DNA of 64,000 nt from an uncultured Chitinophaga sp. (GCF_937898475.1 NZ_CALEJS010000016.1:124001-188000); one strand, 5' to 3'; positions 26,175 to 35,680 are shown, numbered from the stretch's first letter. Program-made: numbers and translations. Notes: a model not told the origin generated them from the sequence alone.

Positions 26175-29100
26175 TCAGAAGGATGCCTTGATACCGAAGT
26201 TCCATGTCTTCACGGTGGGGAAACGGTAAGCGTCTACCTCAGGCGAGTAGGCGTCCTTGTAATCGGTCCAGTACTTGAGGTTGTTGCCCCTGATGTAGAG
26301 CGACAAGCCCTTTACCGGAATTGGTCTGAACAAACCGGCAGGCAGGTTGTAGGCAAGCGATACGTTCCTCAGTGCCACGAAAGAAGCGTCGCGGACAGAG
26401 GAAGCGTTCTTGTAGCGGTAATCACCATTGTTCCTGTCGGGTTGTGGGAATTCGTTGGATGGGTTGGTGGGCGTCCAGTAATTTACCTTCACCTGGTTAT
26501 CCCTGCCCTGCAGGCTGCCATAGTAGCCGTTGTATTTGAGGATGCCCTGAACGGTTTCCAGCAGAACGGTCAGTTCGAGGCCTTTATAGCTGAAAGTATT
26601 GCGCCAGCCGCCATACCAGTCTGGTGTAGTGCGGCCGATAATAGTACGGTCATAGGTAGAGTTGATCACGCCATCCGGTTTACCATCAGGCCCGCTGAGA
26701 TCCTTTACCCGCACATCGCCGGGTTTGGAGGCGGGAGACATGGCGGCTGCCGCATCTTCCTGGCCCAGCTGCCAGATACCGTCAAATACATAATCGTAGA
26801 TCACGTTAATGGGTTTGCCGATGAACCACCCGTTGGCAATATCATCCACCGGTTTACCATTGGCGTCTGCAGCACCGGTGAGGGCCACGATCTTGTTCCT
26901 GTCCATAGACCAGTTAACACCGCTGGTCCACCGGAAGGGACCTTTGTTGATCACTTTACCTTCAATATCAAATTCAAAGCCCCAGCTTTTTGTTTTGCCA
27001 ATATTAGCCAGCATACTGCTTTCCCCATTGGTGATGAGCACCAGCCTGTTGAGCAGCAGATCGCTGGTGTTGGTCTGGTAATATTCAAGGCTGCCGGTGA
27101 TACGGTCGTTCAGCCAGCCAAAATCCAGGCCTGTATTCAGGGTTTTGCTGGTTTCCCATTTCAGGTTGGGATTACCCAGGGAACCGATCGTATATCCGTT
27201 TACGAAGGTGTTGCCAAAAGCATAGGATACCAGGGTCGCTCTTGGTAAAGCGGCATAGTTCTGAATGGTGGGCATACGGCCCTGGCGCAGGGCCAGCGTC
27301 CGGGAACTCTGGTTAGGGTCTGCAATATTATCGTTACCACTTAAGCCATAGCTTACACGCAGTTTCAGCATGTCTAAGGCTGTTTGCGGGAAGAAGCTCT
27401 CCTGGTGTACATTCCAGGCTGCCGCTGCAGAGGGGAACACCCCATATTTGTTGCCGGCACCGAAGCGGGAAGATCCATCTCTCCTGGCCGTGAGGGTGAT
27501 GTTGTATTTCTCTTCAAAGCTATAGGCCAGGCGTCCTACCAGGGATTCAATCCTCCATTCCTGGCTGCTGTTACCCAACTCACGGTTGTCTGTACCCTGT
27601 GGCGCGGCATAGTAGCCCAGTGCGTCTGTCGGGAAATTCCTGGACTGGATAAATACATAATTGCTTTTAAAGGATTGTGCTTCGTATACGGCCGTTACAT
27701 TGAAATGGTGTTTATCTGCAAACGTTTTTTCATAGGCAAGCATGTTATCCAGCAATAAGGTACGGCCCTCTCCCTGTTCCTGGCGGGCGAAGTTGGGGGC
27801 GCCGTCGTTATACTTCCGGGAGGTAAAGCCGCCGTAACGCTCTGTTCTGTTCTCCAGGGCACCGCTGATACGGTATCTAAGTCCTTTCAGCAGTTGTATC
27901 TCTATGTAGGGATTGATCAAAACGCGGCCTGTCCAGCGTTCGCGTTTTGACTCGCGGTAGCGGAACAGGGGATTGAACTGGAACAGGTCGCTGGAAGCAT
28001 ACAATACCAGGTTGCCGTTCTCATCATGCGTACGGCCTAACGGAGAGTTGCCTACCCAGTCCTGGAAATCGGGCACATTATCCTGGTCCAGGGCCTGTCC
28101 TGTTTCATCTGCATAGGTTTGGGTGGCCTGGAGGTTGGCGCCAATCTTTACCCAGTCTTTCGGCGTATAGTCTACGTTGGTACGCATGGAATAGCGATTA
28201 TAGGAAGAGGCTTGTGCAATGCCCGTTTCCCTGTACGCATTGCCGCTGAAGAAGATGTGGAATTGTTTACCGCCGCCATTCACGCTCAGGTTATAGTTCT
28301 GCACCTTACCTGTACGGAGCAGTACATCCTGCCAATCTACAGATTTGCCGGCTTTGTAATTGGCCAGTTCAATGGCATCCAGCACGTTCTCAGGCGCGCT
28401 GGGCAGGGGTGTACCATCTATCCCGCGGGCGGCTTCCTGCCGCAGCTGCAGGAACTCTTCTGCGTTGAATACGTTCAGGTGGCTGGTCAGATCTTTAATA
28501 CCGTAAGATGCTTCGAAGCTCACGCTGGTTTGTCCCTCCTTTCCTCTTTTGGTAGTGACGAGCACTACACCGTTAGCGCCCCGGGCGCCATAAATAGCAG
28601 CTGCGGCAGCATCTTTCAATACTTCTATGGACTCAATATCGGAGGGGTTGAACTCGGAGAGGTTACCGCCTATGGGCAGACCATCCACTACTACAAGCGG
28701 CTGATTGCTGGCGGTGAGAGAGCGGTTGCCGCGGATGGTGAACTGTACATCAGAGCCCGGCTGACCATCTGCGCGGGTAACCCGCAGGCCGGGCAGCTGT
28801 CCGCGCAGCGCTTCTATCGGGTTAGACATAGGGGCCTTTTCTATTTCAGCGGCCTTGAGAGAAACGATGGCGCCTGTAACGTTGGCCCTGCGCTGGGTGC
28901 CGTAGCCCACTACGATCACTTCATCCAGCCCTTTGCTGCCGCTGCTGAGGGATACCTGTATGTTATCCCTTTTATTCACAGGCACTTCTCTGGGCGTAAA
29001 GCCGATGGAGGAGATCACCAGTACTGCGTTGGGCGGAACATTGAGCTGAAAAGCGCCCTGTTCATTGGTAACGGTGCCACTATTGGTGCCTTTCAGTATT

Positions 29101-29285
29101 ACGGTGGCCCCCGGTATGGGTTGGCCCTTATCGTCCAGTATCCGGCCGCTGATGGGACTGGTCTGTGAATAAGCCGTTAAGGATAAAAAGAAAAATGCCG
29201 TGCACAGCACAGCTGTGATATACGGCTTCCAAAGCCGCACAGGTAAAGGATGCAACCATCTTGCAAGGGAGGTAGAATTTTTCAT
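26175..29285 (-). CDS. SusC/RagA-family TonB-dependent transporter (xylan locus)
   Basis: The protein has 1036 residues. A long signal peptide (TM about 20-40, SLTAYSQ) is followed by a carboxypeptidase-like regulatory domain (ISGRILDDKGQPIPGATVILKGTNSGTVTNEQG motif region), then the TonB-box-like DEVIVVGYGTQRR and the plug domain (IRGNRSLTASNQPLVVVDGLPIGG, IESIEVLKDAAAAAIYGARGANGVVLVTTKRG). The barrel ends in the aromatic FGIKASF. No STN domain is present, so it is not a FecI/FecR-linked receptor. It imports oligosaccharides with TonB energy. It is transcribed away from the LacI-type gene, with two operator-like sites in the shared gap. Confidence 0.95.
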   Translation of the reverse strand: MKNSTSLARWLHPLPVRLWKPYITAVLCTAFFFLSLTAYSQTSPISGRILDDKGQPIPGATVILKGTNSGTVTNEQGAFQLNVPPNAVLVISSIGFTPREVPVNKRDNIQVSLSSGSKGLDEVIVVGYGTQRRANVTGAIVSLKAAEIEKAPMSNPIEALRGQLPGLRVTRADGQPGSDVQFTIRGNRSLTASNQPLVVVDGLPIGGNLSEFNPSDIESIEVLKDAAAAAIYGARGANGVVLVTTKRGKEGQTSVSFEASYGIKDLTSHLNVFNAEEFLQLRQEAARGIDGTPLPSAPENVLDAIELANYKAGKSVDWQDVLLRTGKVQNYNLSVNGGGKQFHIFFSGNAYRETGIAQASSYNRYSMRTNVDYTPKDWVKIGANLQATQTYADETGQALDQDNVPDFQDWVGNSPLGRTHDENGNLVLYASSDLFQFNPLFRYRESKRERWTGRVLINPYIEIQLLKGLRYRISGALENRTERYGGFTSRKYNDGAPNFARQEQGEGRTLLLDNMLAYEKTFADKHHFNVTAVYEAQSFKSNYVFIQSRNFPTDALGYYAAPQGTDNRELGNSSQEWRIESLVGRLAYSFEEKYNITLTARRDGSSRFGAGNKYGVFPSAAAAWNVHQESFFPQTALDMLKLRVSYGLSGNDNIADPNQSSRTLALRQGRMPTIQNYAALPRATLVSYAFGNTFVNGYTIGSLGNPNLKWETSKTLNTGLDFGWLNDRITGSLEYYQTNTSDLLLNRLVLITNGESSMLANIGKTKSWGFEFDIEGKVINKGPFRWTSGVNWSMDRNKIVALTGAADANGKPVDDIANGWFIGKPINVIYDYVFDGIWQLGQEDAAAAMSPASKPGDVRVKDLSGPDGKPDGVINSTYDRTIIGRTTPDWYGGWRNTFSYKGLELTVLLETVQGILKYNGYYGSLQGRDNQVKVNYWTPTNPSNEFPQPDRNNGDYRYKNASSVRDASFVALRNVSLAYNLPAGLFRPIPVKGLSLYIRGNNLKYWTDYKDAYSPEVDAYRFPTVKTWNFGIKASF

Positions 29286-29362
29286 AACATGTTAATTTTT
29301 AAGTGGAATATCTGTACCCGCGTGTCCTAATCTTTAACTAAAGTAGGAATATTATTCAAAAA

Positions 29363-29376
29363 TGTAACCGATTACA
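29363..29376. promoter_or_regulatory. LacI-type operator-like site 1 (TGTAACCGATTACA)
   Basis: A near-perfect 14-bp palindrome with a central CG, the shape bound by LacI/CcpA-family regulators. It lies in the susC/lacI divergent gap, 77 bases from susC and 68 from the regulator. Binding is inference. Confidence 0.65.
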
Positions 29377-29419
29377 TTATATTTTTACAAAAATATTCTA
29401 TTACCTTTATTCAGCTTAA

Positions 29420-29433
29420 TGTAACCGATTGTA
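29420..29433. promoter_or_regulatory. LacI-type operator-like site 2 (TGTAACCGATTGTA)
   Basis: The first 11 bases repeat site 1 exactly; the right half is weaker. It lies 11 bases before the regulator ATG at 29445, 57 bases from site 1, and would allow the regulator to control its own gene and GH67 downstream. Confidence 0.6.
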
Positions 29434-29444
29434 AGAATTACAGT

Positions 29445-30473
29445 ATGAATAAAGAGAAAGAAGTCACTATCTACGATCTGGCGGAGAAACTGAATATCTC
29501 TGTGGCTACTGTAAGCCGTGCATTAAAAGATGACCCGGTGGTGAGCAAAAAGACGAAGAAAAAGATTTTTGACCTGGCGGAAGAGATGGGGTACAGGTCT
29601 AACCTCTTTGCCAGGAACCTGCGGAACCAACGCACGCATACCATTGGGGTGATCATCCCCCGCCTCAACAGTTATTTCATGTCTACCGTTATTGCAGGAA
29701 TTGAGCAGGTGGCCAATAGCCAGGGTTATAATCTCATCATCAGCCAGTCGTCAGAGTCTGCAGAGAAAGAAGTGATGAGCGCCCGCACCATGTTCAATAA
29801 CCGGGTGGATGGTTTGCTGGTGTCACTGGCGTATGACACACAGAACATTGATCATTTCAGCGCTTTTTTCCGGAAAGAAGTACCGGTATTGTTCTTTGAC
29901 CGCGGCCTGGAGCATGAACAGGTGACCAATGTATGCATTGATAACCGTAGAGCTGCCTATGAGGCTACGCTCCATCTCATAGACCAGGGCTGCAGTCACA
30001 TCCTGCATATTACGGCGCCCTCCATGCGAAATGTATATACAGACCGCCTGGCGGGTTATAAAGCCGCTCTGCTGGAAAGGGGGCTTCCCTATAGTGAGGA
30101 CCTGGTGATCCGGAATAATCTCAGCCAGGAAGCGGGTTATGCGGCGGCAGAACAGATACTGCAAATGGGCCGGCGCCCGGATGGGGTGTTTGTGGCGAAC
30201 GACAACTGCGCCGTAGGCTGTATGCTGGGGCTTAAAAAGAAAGGCATTGTCATCCCCGGGGATATCGCTTTTGCAAGTTTTAACAACGACCCGGTGTCTA
30301 CCGTGATTGAGCCGAACCTCACCACTATCAACTATCCCGGTTATGAAATGGGAGAAGTGGCCGCCCGTCACTTAATTAACCACCTGAACGGCGCCGCTCC
30401 CATTACCGCTACCAATACCATCCTGCTGCGGTCTGAACTGATCATCCGCGGCTCTTCCCTACGAAACAGCTGA
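29445..30473 (+). CDS. LacI-family transcription regulator of the xylan locus
   Basis: The protein has 342 residues. The N-terminal helix-turn-helix is typical of LacI (VTIYDLAEKLNISVATVSRALKDDPVVSKKT) with the hinge helix MGYRSNLFARNLRNQ. The effector domain is a periplasmic-binding-protein fold (HTIGVIIPRLNSYFMSTVIAGIEQVA, CIDNRRAAYEATLHLIDQGC, DGVFVANDNCAVGCMLGLKKKG, TTINYPGYEMGEVAARHLINHL). It should bind a sugar or sugar-acid ligand and control the divergent susCD and the downstream GH67 and dehydrogenase genes. The ligand may be a glucuronate or xylose derivative (inference from context). Confidence 0.93.
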   Translation: MNKEKEVTIYDLAEKLNISVATVSRALKDDPVVSKKTKKKIFDLAEEMGYRSNLFARNLRNQRTHTIGVIIPRLNSYFMSTVIAGIEQVANSQGYNLIISQSSESAEKEVMSARTMFNNRVDGLLVSLAYDTQNIDHFSAFFRKEVPVLFFDRGLEHEQVTNVCIDNRRAAYEATLHLIDQGCSHILHITAPSMRNVYTDRLAGYKAALLERGLPYSEDLVIRNNLSQEAGYAAAEQILQMGRRPDGVFVANDNCAVGCMLGLKKKGIVIPGDIAFASFNNDPVSTVIEPNLTTINYPGYEMGEVAARHLINHLNGAAPITATNTILLRSELIIRGSSLRNS

Positions 30474-30489
30474 TAATAAACCACACGTT

Positions 30490-32631
30490 ATGCGAAAACT
30501 TTGCTTACTGCTTTTATTGCTGGGATGCATGGCATCCTTACACGCAGAAGATGGCTACCGGCTATGGCTCAGGTACGAACGTATCAGCGATGCCGCCCTC
30601 TTACAGGCTTACCGTAACAGTATTGCAGGCATATATGTAGCGGGCAACTCCCCCGCCCTGCAGGTAGCCCTACAGGAATTGCAGCAGGCCCTTCCCGCGC
30701 TGCTGGACAAAAAAATACCGGTGTTGCAACAGGCGCAGGGTGCCTCCCTGGTAGCAGGTACCTTGCAGGAGCTTGGGACTATCGCCAAAGATATTCCCGC
30801 TTCAGCCCTGCAGCAGGCAGGAACGGAGGGCTTTTGCATATTTACGGTCAGCGCCCCGGCTAAAAGAACCGTAATCACAGCCAATACACCTGTGGGTGTG
30901 CTGTATGGTGTATTCCATTTTCTGAGGCTGCTGCAAACCCATGAACCCATCCGGCAACTGTCCGTCATCAGCGCCCCCCGCCTCCGCTACCGGTTGCTGG
31001 ATCACTGGGATAATCTTAACCGCACCGTTGAAAGAGGCTACGCCGGTTTTTCCATATGGGATTGGCACAAACTGCCGGGGTATATAGACCAGCGTTATAA
31101 AGATTATGCCCGGGCCAATGCCGCCATCGGTATCAACGGCACGGTACTGAATAATGTAAACGCCAATGCCCTTTCCCTTTCCAAGGCATACCTGGAAAAG
31201 ACTGCAGCACTGGCGAATGTGTTCCGTCCCTATGGTATCAGGGTGTACCTCTCCGCCAGGTTCAGTGCCCCGATGGAAGCAGGCGGACTGAAAACCGCCG
31301 ACCCGCTGGATCCGGGCGTACAGCAATGGTGGAAGGATAAACTGAAAGAAATTTACAGCTACATACCCGACTTTGGCGGTTTCCTGGTAAAGGCCAATTC
31401 AGAAGGTCAGCCGGGGCCGCAGAATTATGGCAGGACGCATGCAGACGGGGCCAATATGCTGGCGGATGCCCTGGCCCCCTATAAAGGCATCGTGATGTGG
31501 AGGGCTTTTGTATATGATGCGAAAGCCGACCAGGACCGATTTAAGCAGGCGTACGAAGAATTTAAGCCGCTGGATGGACAATTCCGCGAAAATGTAGCGG
31601 TACAGGTAAAGAACGGCCCTATTGATTTTCAGCCCAGGGAGCCTTTCCACCCCCTTTTCGGAGCCATGCCGCAAACACCCTTAATGATGGAATTTCAGCT
31701 CACCCAGGAGTACCTGGGTTTTGCTACCCACCTGGTATATCTGCCCGGCTTTTTCAGGGAAGTACTGGACGCAGACACCTATGAAAAAGGCAGGGGATCT
31801 ACCGTGGCCAAAGTCATAGACGGCACCCTGGAAGGACATGCGTTTTCCGGGATGGCGGGTGTGGCCAACATCGGGAATGACCGCAACTGGACCGGCCATC
31901 CTTTTGGGCAGGCCAACTGGTATGCACTGGGAAGAATGGCCTGGGATCCCCGCCTGCGCTCCGAAAAAATAGCCGATGAATGGCTGCGTCAAACCTTCAG
32001 CAATGACCCTCACTTTGTGAACCCGGTAAAGAAAATGATGCTGGCTTCCCACGAAACCCTCGTAAATTACATGACGCCCCTGGGCCTTCATCATATTATG
32101 GGCTACAGCCATCATTATGGCCCGGCGCCCTGGTATGATAAAGCCCCACGGGCAGACTGGAACCCGGTATACTTTCACCGGGCAGACCGCAACGGCATCG
32201 GGTTTGACCGTACGCCCAGCGGCAGCAATGCCCTGGGCCAATATACCCCCGAAGCAAGGCGGCAGTGGGAAAACCTGCGCGATTGCCCGGATGAGTTCCT
32301 GTTATGGTTCCACCATGTACCCTGGACCCATACCCTGCATTCCGGCCGCACTTTGTGGAATGAAATGTGTTACCGGTATCAGTCAGGGGTACAAGGCGTA
32401 CAGCAGATGCTTAACACCTGGGACAGTGTAGTCAGGTATGTGGATGAAGAAAGGGCTGAACAGGTGAAGATGCTGCTGAACATACAACTGCAGGAGGCAA
32501 GCTGGTGGCGGGACGCCTGCCTTTCCTACTTTCAGACCTTTTCAGGAATGCCATTACCGCCGGGGATCCCGGCACCCGCCCATACGCTGGAGTACTATCA
32601 ATCACTTACCTTTCCCTACGCCCCTCATTAG
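30490..32631 (+). CDS. GH67 alpha-glucuronidase
   Basis: The protein has 713 residues with a signal peptide (LLLLLLGCMASLHAED, residues 1-18; the Cys is unlikely to be a lipobox because it is not followed by a lipoprotein linker). The GH67 N-terminal domain is followed by a TIM barrel. In characterised GH67 enzymes a Glu is the acid and an Asp and a Glu 28 residues apart are the bases. Here E305 (KANSEGQPG), D379 (PIDFQPREP) and E407 (QLTQEYLGF) show the same spacing. It removes 4-O-methyl-D-glucuronic acid from the non-reducing end of xylo-oligosaccharides. Its gene starts 16 bases after the LacI-type gene, so they are one operon. Export to the periplasm fits degradation after SusCD import. 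Confidence 0.95.
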   Translation: MRKLCLLLLLLGCMASLHAEDGYRLWLRYERISDAALLQAYRNSIAGIYVAGNSPALQVALQELQQALPALLDKKIPVLQQAQGASLVAGTLQELGTIAKDIPASALQQAGTEGFCIFTVSAPAKRTVITANTPVGVLYGVFHFLRLLQTHEPIRQLSVISAPRLRYRLLDHWDNLNRTVERGYAGFSIWDWHKLPGYIDQRYKDYARANAAIGINGTVLNNVNANALSLSKAYLEKTAALANVFRPYGIRVYLSARFSAPMEAGGLKTADPLDPGVQQWWKDKLKEIYSYIPDFGGFLVKANSEGQPGPQNYGRTHADGANMLADALAPYKGIVMWRAFVYDAKADQDRFKQAYEEFKPLDGQFRENVAVQVKNGPIDFQPREPFHPLFGAMPQTPLMMEFQLTQEYLGFATHLVYLPGFFREVLDADTYEKGRGSTVAKVIDGTLEGHAFSGMAGVANIGNDRNWTGHPFGQANWYALGRMAWDPRLRSEKIADEWLRQTFSNDPHFVNPVKKMMLASHETLVNYMTPLGLHHIMGYSHHYGPAPWYDKAPRADWNPVYFHRADRNGIGFDRTPSGSNALGQYTPEARRQWENLRDCPDEFLLWFHHVPWTHTLHSGRTLWNEMCYRYQSGVQGVQQMLNTWDSVVRYVDEERAEQVKMLLNIQLQEASWWRDACLSYFQTFSGMPLPPGIPAPAHTLEYYQSLTFPYAPH

Positions 32632-32704
32632 GTATAACTATCCCTTACATCAGGGAGGGAGTATATGGAAGGTATAGATCAACTATTCATTAACTACCAA
32701 ACTC

Positions 32705-33454
32705 ATGGAACAAGGAAAAATCAAACTGGCGATCGTTACGGGTGGAGGTTCGGGCATAGGATTAGCCATTACGGAGAAATTTGTGCAGGCAGGTATCCGG
32801 ACGGTCATCATCGGCAGGGATATACAGAAGCTGAACAACACCAGTGAAAAGCTGGGAGATCTGTGTATCCCGGTACAGGGAGATCTTTCTGACCTGAATG
32901 CCATACCTGCCCTGGTAAGCAATATTATCAGCCAACATGGGCCCGTTAGTATATTAGTGAACAACGCAGGCATCAACCAGAAAAAAATATTTACCGAAGT
33001 AACAGATGAGGATTTTCAGCGGATACTGCTGACCAACCTGACAGCGGTATTTTCCCTATCGCGGGAAGTGGTAAAACATATGCTGGAGCATGGCGGCGGG
33101 TCTGTTATCAATATCAGCTCCATGGCGGCTCAATATGGCATTCCTAAAGTGATTGCCTATACGGCGTCCAAATCTGCCATTGAAGGCATGACCAAAGCCA
33201 TGGCAGTGGAGCTCTCGCCACAGGGCATCCGGGTGAATTGTATTGCACCGGGCTTTATCGCTACGGATATGTCATCCAAAGCGCTGGACAATGATCCGGA
33301 AAGAAAGCACAAAGCACTTGACCGCACCCCCATGGGTGTATTGGGATTACCGGCTGATATAGGCGATGCCGCGCTTTTCCTGGCAGGTGACGGGGCACGG
33401 TATATTACGGGCGTGGTGCTACCAGTGGATGGAGGCAATTCCATCGGGTTTTGA
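32705..33454 (+). CDS. SDR-family oxidoreductase (gluconate dehydrogenase/KduD-like)
   Basis: The protein has 249 residues. NAD(P) motif T12-G-G-G-S-G-I-G19, NNAG at 86-89, catalytic S139, Y152 and K156 (YTASK), and N111. The length and the C-terminal GARYITGVVLPVDGGNSIGF fit classical SDRs of the gluconate 5-dehydrogenase/KduD/FabG group. Next to GH67 it is likely to act on a sugar or sugar acid released from xylan, for example oxidation or reduction of a (methyl)glucuronate derivative. That role is inference; FabG-like acyl reduction cannot be excluded from sequence alone. The gap to GH67 is 73 bases. Confidence 0.88.
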   Translation: MEQGKIKLAIVTGGGSGIGLAITEKFVQAGIRTVIIGRDIQKLNNTSEKLGDLCIPVQGDLSDLNAIPALVSNIISQHGPVSILVNNAGINQKKIFTEVTDEDFQRILLTNLTAVFSLSREVVKHMLEHGGGSVINISSMAAQYGIPKVIAYTASKSAIEGMTKAMAVELSPQGIRVNCIAPGFIATDMSSKALDNDPERKHKALDRTPMGVLGLPADIGDAALFLAGDGARYITGVVLPVDGGNSIGF

Positions 33455-33483
33455 TAATTTCGGAAATAGAAAATGCCCGGCAT

Positions 33484-34002
33484 ATGAAGTTTGTCAAACT
33501 GCTGATCTGCAGCTTCCCGTTAACCGCTACGCTGTCTTTTGTGGCGATGGCGCAGGATTTCAGGGGAGGCGTTTTCCAGCTGGAGAACAAGGCCACCCGT
33601 CTTTTACTGCGTCCCAAAGACGCCAACAATGCAGATGGTACGCAAATAGTAGTTTACCCGAAATACGACTGGCGATGTTTAACCTGGGACGTTACGCCCG
33701 CCGGTTATGCCAACATCTTCACCTTCAAAAACTATTTTACCGGTAAAACCATTCAACCTACCGCCGGCCTTACGGAAAACACGCCTGTATTGCAGGCCGC
33801 TCTTCGTCCCGGCGCCACCTTACAGCAATGGGATGTGGTAAAGGTGGAAGGAGAATATTACAAAATAAGCGCGCATGGTTCCAACCTGGTCATGACGGTT
33901 GAGGGCAGCGGCACCAATGCAAAGGTGGTGCTCAAAAAATGGGACCAGTCCGCAGCCCAGCTCTGGAAACTGCTACCTGAACCGGAGAATTTCAGCGGTT
34001 GA
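33484..34002 (+). CDS. Secreted ricin-type beta-trefoil (RICIN) domain protein
   Basis: The protein has 172 residues from the ATG at 33484, with a signal peptide (KLLICSFPLTATLSFVAMAQ). The mature part is one beta-trefoil with three repeats, shown by FQLENKATRLLLRPKDANNADG, IFTFKNYFTGKTIQP-type strands, LQQWDVV and a final QLWKLLP, the QxW marks. Such domains bind galactose or xylose-type sugars. It starts 30 bases after the SDR gene, probably in the same operon. A free lectin domain in a xylan operon may hold polysaccharide near the cell surface (inference). Its end overlaps the convergent methyltransferase gene by 11 bases. Confidence 0.8.
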   Translation: MKFVKLLICSFPLTATLSFVAMAQDFRGGVFQLENKATRLLLRPKDANNADGTQIVVYPKYDWRCLTWDVTPAGYANIFTFKNYFTGKTIQPTAGLTENTPVLQAALRPGATLQQWDVVKVEGEYYKISAHGSNLVMTVEGSGTNAKVVLKKWDQSAAQLWKLLPEPENFSG

Positions 34003-34522
34003 GCGCTTCCGGGGTAACCAGGACCGAATAAATATCAGCCCTTCCATAAATGGAAGCACGTTCCTGCAGCCGGATAATATGAGGATAGCCGGCCCGGTGA
34101 AATAATCTTAACAGGGAATGATAGCTGAGCGGATAAGGCACCCAGGGATTTGCCTTGTCGGTATCATATTCTATGATAAGGAAACCAGCTCCCGCTTTCA
34201 GACAACTGCCCGCCTTTTTAATAAAAGCGTACTGATCTTTTACATAATGCAGTGAATTGGCCATCAGGATGCCATCAAGATTTTGCAAAGGCAGATCGTT
34301 GGCCACAAAGTCCAGCTGCAGGTTTTGTATGGCCGCCCCATGCGCTCCCGCTATCTTAACCGGCTCTTTATCAATGGCATATACCGTACTGCCAGTTGGT
34401 AACAACGCTGCCAGGGCCCTGGAAAAGAGGCCGGAACCACAACCCAGGTCTGCCCAGGAACTGGCCCCAGGTCCTGCAATACCCTCATACCTGATCAATT
34501 CAATGGCTTCATTTAACTCCAT
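33992..34522 (-). CDS. Class I SAM-dependent methyltransferase
   Basis: The protein has 176 residues. The SAM-binding motif I is SWADLGCGSGLFSRALAALLP, motif II is VYAIDKEPV and motif IV-like is LDGILMANSLHYVKDQ. It lacks extra domains for a defined substrate and is somewhat short for the family, so the target (small molecule, lipid or other) cannot be named. Its 3' end overlaps the RICIN gene by 11 bases on the opposite strand. Confidence 0.85.
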   Translation of the reverse strand: MELNEAIELIRYEGIAGPGASSWADLGCGSGLFSRALAALLPTGSTVYAIDKEPVKIAGAHGAAIQNLQLDFVANDLPLQNLDGILMANSLHYVKDQYAFIKKAGSCLKAGAGFLIIEYDTDKANPWVPYPLSYHSLLRLFHRAGYPHIIRLQERASIYGRADIYSVLVTPEALNR

Positions 34523-34566
34523 CCGCTAAAAATTGAATATCTTGCGGCGGAAATTACAATATTGGT

Positions 34567-35604
34567 TTGATAAAGATTGGAAACATATCGCTGCCGGAAT
34601 TTCCGCTGCTGCTGGCTCCCATGGAAGATGTGAGCGACCCGCCCTTCCGTGCTGTATGTAAAGAGAACGGGGCCGACCTCATGTATACGGAATTTATTTC
34701 CAGTGAAGGCCTGATCAGGGACGCTATCAAAAGCCGTAAAAAGCTGGATATTTTCGACTATGAACGCCCTATCGGCATCCAGATATTCGGAGGGGATGAG
34801 GAGAGCATGGCCCTGGCGGCCAAGATCGTGGATGTTACCAACCCCGATCTGCTGGACATTAACTTTGGCTGCCCGGTAAAGAAAGTGGCCCTTAAAGGCG
34901 CAGGCGCCGGTGTGCTGAAAGATATTGACCTGATGGTGCGTTTAACGGAGGCCTGTGTAAAGGCTACCAGCCTGCCGGTAACCGTAAAAACAAGACTGGG
35001 ATGGGACGACCAGACCAGGAATATTGAAGAAGTGGCAGAACGCCTGCAGGATGTGGGCATTGCCGCCCTCTCCATCCATGGCCGTACCCGCTGCCAGATG
35101 TACAAAGGCGAGGCAGACTGGAGCCTCATTGCCAAAGTAAAGAACAACCCGCGCATAAAGATTCCTATTTTCGGGAACGGAGATATTGACAGTCCGCAGA
35201 AAGCCCTGGCCTATAAGAACCGCTACGGTGTAGACGGCATCATGATAGGCCGCGCTGCTATCGGCTACCCCTGGATCTTCCGTGAAATAAAGCATTACGT
35301 ACAAACCGGTGAGCTGCTCCCCGCACCTACCGTAGAAGAACGCGTAACCGTTTGCAAAAAACACCTTCGCGCATCTGTTGAATGGAAAGGCCCTGTTGTA
35401 GGCATCAACGAAATGCGTGGCTGCTACGGTAATTACCTGAAAGGCCTGCCCAATATCAAAGAATTCCGCAACCGGCTGGTAACACTGAAAACCGCAGAAG
35501 AAGTAGAAGCCGTGCTGGATGAAATATTAGTTAAGTATGCAGGGTTCGAGGTGCAGCGGGCGCCGATAGAATTGGTTAATTACCATGAAAAGTGCCCGGT
35601 GTGA
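34567..35604 (+). CDS. dusB: tRNA-dihydrouridine synthase DusB
   Basis: The protein has 345 residues. No ATG is available upstream; the TTG at 34567 gives the family N terminus M-I-K-I-G-N-I-S-L-P, followed by FPLLLAPMEDVSDPPFRAVC, so TTG is well supported as start. The catalytic C102 is in LDINFGCPVKKVALKGAGAGVLKD, and the FMN-phosphate site is GIMIGRAAIGYPWIF. It reduces uridine to dihydrouridine in tRNA using FMN and NADPH in the cytoplasm. It stands alone, followed by an inverted repeat and the convergent beta-helix gene. Confidence 0.95.
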   Translation: MIKIGNISLPEFPLLLAPMEDVSDPPFRAVCKENGADLMYTEFISSEGLIRDAIKSRKKLDIFDYERPIGIQIFGGDEESMALAAKIVDVTNPDLLDINFGCPVKKVALKGAGAGVLKDIDLMVRLTEACVKATSLPVTVKTRLGWDDQTRNIEEVAERLQDVGIAALSIHGRTRCQMYKGEADWSLIAKVKNNPRIKIPIFGNGDIDSPQKALAYKNRYGVDGIMIGRAAIGYPWIFREIKHYVQTGELLPAPTVEERVTVCKKHLRASVEWKGPVVGINEMRGCYGNYLKGLPNIKEFRNRLVTLKTAEEVEAVLDEILVKYAGFEVQRAPIELVNYHEKCPV

Positions 35605-35614
35605 AAAGTTTACA

Positions 35615-35680
35615 GTTTGAGTGTTCGAAAGTTTAAGGGATTTAGGTCACTCCTGACTTCAAACTTTCAAACACTCAAAC
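35615..35680. repeat. GTTTGA-rich inverted repeat after dusB
   Basis: A 24-base left arm (35615-35638) matches the reverse complement of the right arm (35657-35680) at 21 of 24 positions around an 18-base loop. The sequence is built of GTTTGA/TCAAAC units, and further CAAAC units follow to 35688. It lies between convergent dusB and the beta-helix gene. It closely resembles the repeat at 11936-12053. Confidence 0.65.

Noticed and set aside
28119..29168. Long open frame (349 codons) on the plus strand inside the first susC gene
   Set aside because: It lies antisense to a clear TonB-dependent receptor, shows no family motif and is explained by the codon pattern of the real gene.
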